Assembly (NCBI GenBank): GCA_054601695.1 | Contig: BAAHQB010000116.1 | Span: 496,001 to 560,000 of the forward strand | DNA: 64,000 nt | Direction of reading: 5' to 3' | Source: Amorphochlora amoebiformis | Taxonomy: Eukaryota > Cercozoa > Chlorarachniophyceae | In this document: positions 60,672 to 64,000 of the stretch, in pieces | How the letters are laid out: the number at the start of each line of letters is the position of its first letter | Position numbering within the stretch: position 1 is the stretch's first letter | The notes under the pieces: generated by a model | The model's input: only the letters and a program-made list of their open reading frames with translations | Databases searched by the model: none | What the model was told of the DNA's origin: nothing | Made by a program: the position numbers and the translations under genes

Positions 60672-60934
60672 CTTCCAAAAGAATTGATTCTCCTCCTTCC
60701 TCTCCGGTAGTTCTCAAGGCTTGAAGAAGGAAAGGGACAGGCAGGGTCGGGTAGCTGTCTCGCGCACACGTCACCAACTCAGAGGGCGGGCGTGACAACT
60801 GTGACATTTCTTCAGATAATATGTGACATAGCGCAACGTCACGCTTCATATTTTTTACCACTGAAAGGTCACGCAAATTGGTCACAAGTCGCTGGTCCAC
60901 GGCGTCGAGTCTCTCCCCGGAGGACAATCGAACC
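60672..60934. promoter_or_regulatory. divergent promoter region, membrin / CDC40, with clustered GTCAC motifs
   Basis: This is 263 bp between opposite start codons with no TA tract. Between 60767 and 60885 at least seven TGAC/GTCA cores occur: CACGTCAC, GCGTGACA, TGTGACAT (twice), ACGTCACG, GGTCACG and GGTCACA. This spacing and repetition suggests binding sites for a bZIP/CREB-like factor. The motif count is direct; the role is inferred. Confidence 0.55.
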
Positions 60935-63682
<2,748 letters not shown>

Positions 63683-64000
63683 GTACATACCTCAATGTCG
63701 TATCTATCTATCTTTGTGTGTATAAAGTTGAGCGTATTTAGAGAGCAATAGTGCATGTCCGAGGTATGTATGTTAACACATACACACATGTAAAAGGTGT
63801 TTCATATTTGTACATGTTTAACAAATTTCGTACATATTAAATAAAACTTAACGTATAGATACATTATTCACGTACATTCTAATGTATATATATATATATA
63901 TGTATAAATAACATATATATGAATATATCTATATACATGTCTGTATATGTATGTAAATATGTACTATATAATAGGTTAAACATACACCTTTTACGTGCAA
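63683..64000. other. start of PRP17 intron 9
   Basis: It begins GTACAT at the donor, contains tetranucleotide TATC and TATG repeats and a short TA run, and shows no further exon before the window ends. Confidence 0.6.

Overview
This window is eukaryotic nuclear DNA from an intron-rich organism, probably a protist. The genes are split into many short exons with GT-AG introns, and the window is flooded with (TA)n and related microsatellites. Scattered CCCTAA/TTTGGG telomere-like arrays are also present. I cannot name the species; an alveolate or another chromalveolate-type protist is a guess. Most long open frames here (Tyr-Ile, Glu-Arg or Ser-Leu repeats) are translated microsatellites. The genes were rebuilt by hand from GT-AG junctions, reading phase and protein-family resemblance. 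In every multi-exon model the exon lengths sum to whole codons. No transcript data were available, so small exons and start codons are the weakest parts.

Layout, left to right: (1) 213-380 +, last exon of a GOT1-like Golgi transport membrane protein. (2) 1514-3101 +, two exons of an unrecognised protein. (3) 5148-14885 +, an unrecognised ~518-aa protein in 18 exons. (4) 15465-23862 -, a ~598-aa CaMK-group protein kinase in 29 exons with an unusual Cys-rich and Lys-rich N-terminal half. (5) 24062-27980 +, an unrecognised ~214-aa protein in 7 exons. (6) 28491-31150 -, STI1/Hop, the Hsp70-Hsp90 co-chaperone, 561 aa in 7 exons. (7) 31317-52709 +, a pentatricopeptide-repeat (PPR) protein of ~619 aa in 28 tiny exons over 21.4 kb. 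(8) 56271-60671 -, membrin/GOSR2/Bos1, a Golgi Qb-SNARE, 213 aa in 10 exons. (9) 60935->63682 +, the first nine exons of the splicing factor CDC40/PRP17, running off the right edge.

The architecture is regular. Genes 4/5, 6/7 and 8/9 are head-to-head, with start codons 166-263 bp apart and no TA tracts between them. The gene pairs that converge are separated by longer spacers; two of these (14886-15464 and 27981-28490) are strikingly rich in CTAG. TA tracts occupy introns and 3' spacers and often run directly into the splice signals. Two intron classes coexist: 53-80 bp mini-introns without repeats, and 200-2000 bp introns packed with TA. Several introns carry local tandem duplications of an exon edge plus splice site, telomere-like arrays next to the splice site, or copies of a dispersed ~200 bp element with a GTCAC-rich end. 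One intron of the PPR gene holds a six-copy higher-order GA/TA minisatellite.

Functionally the genes are ordinary housekeeping genes (secretory pathway, chaperone, splicing, organelle RNA handling, signalling) with no operon-like link. The unusual biology lies in the repeat-driven intron structure.
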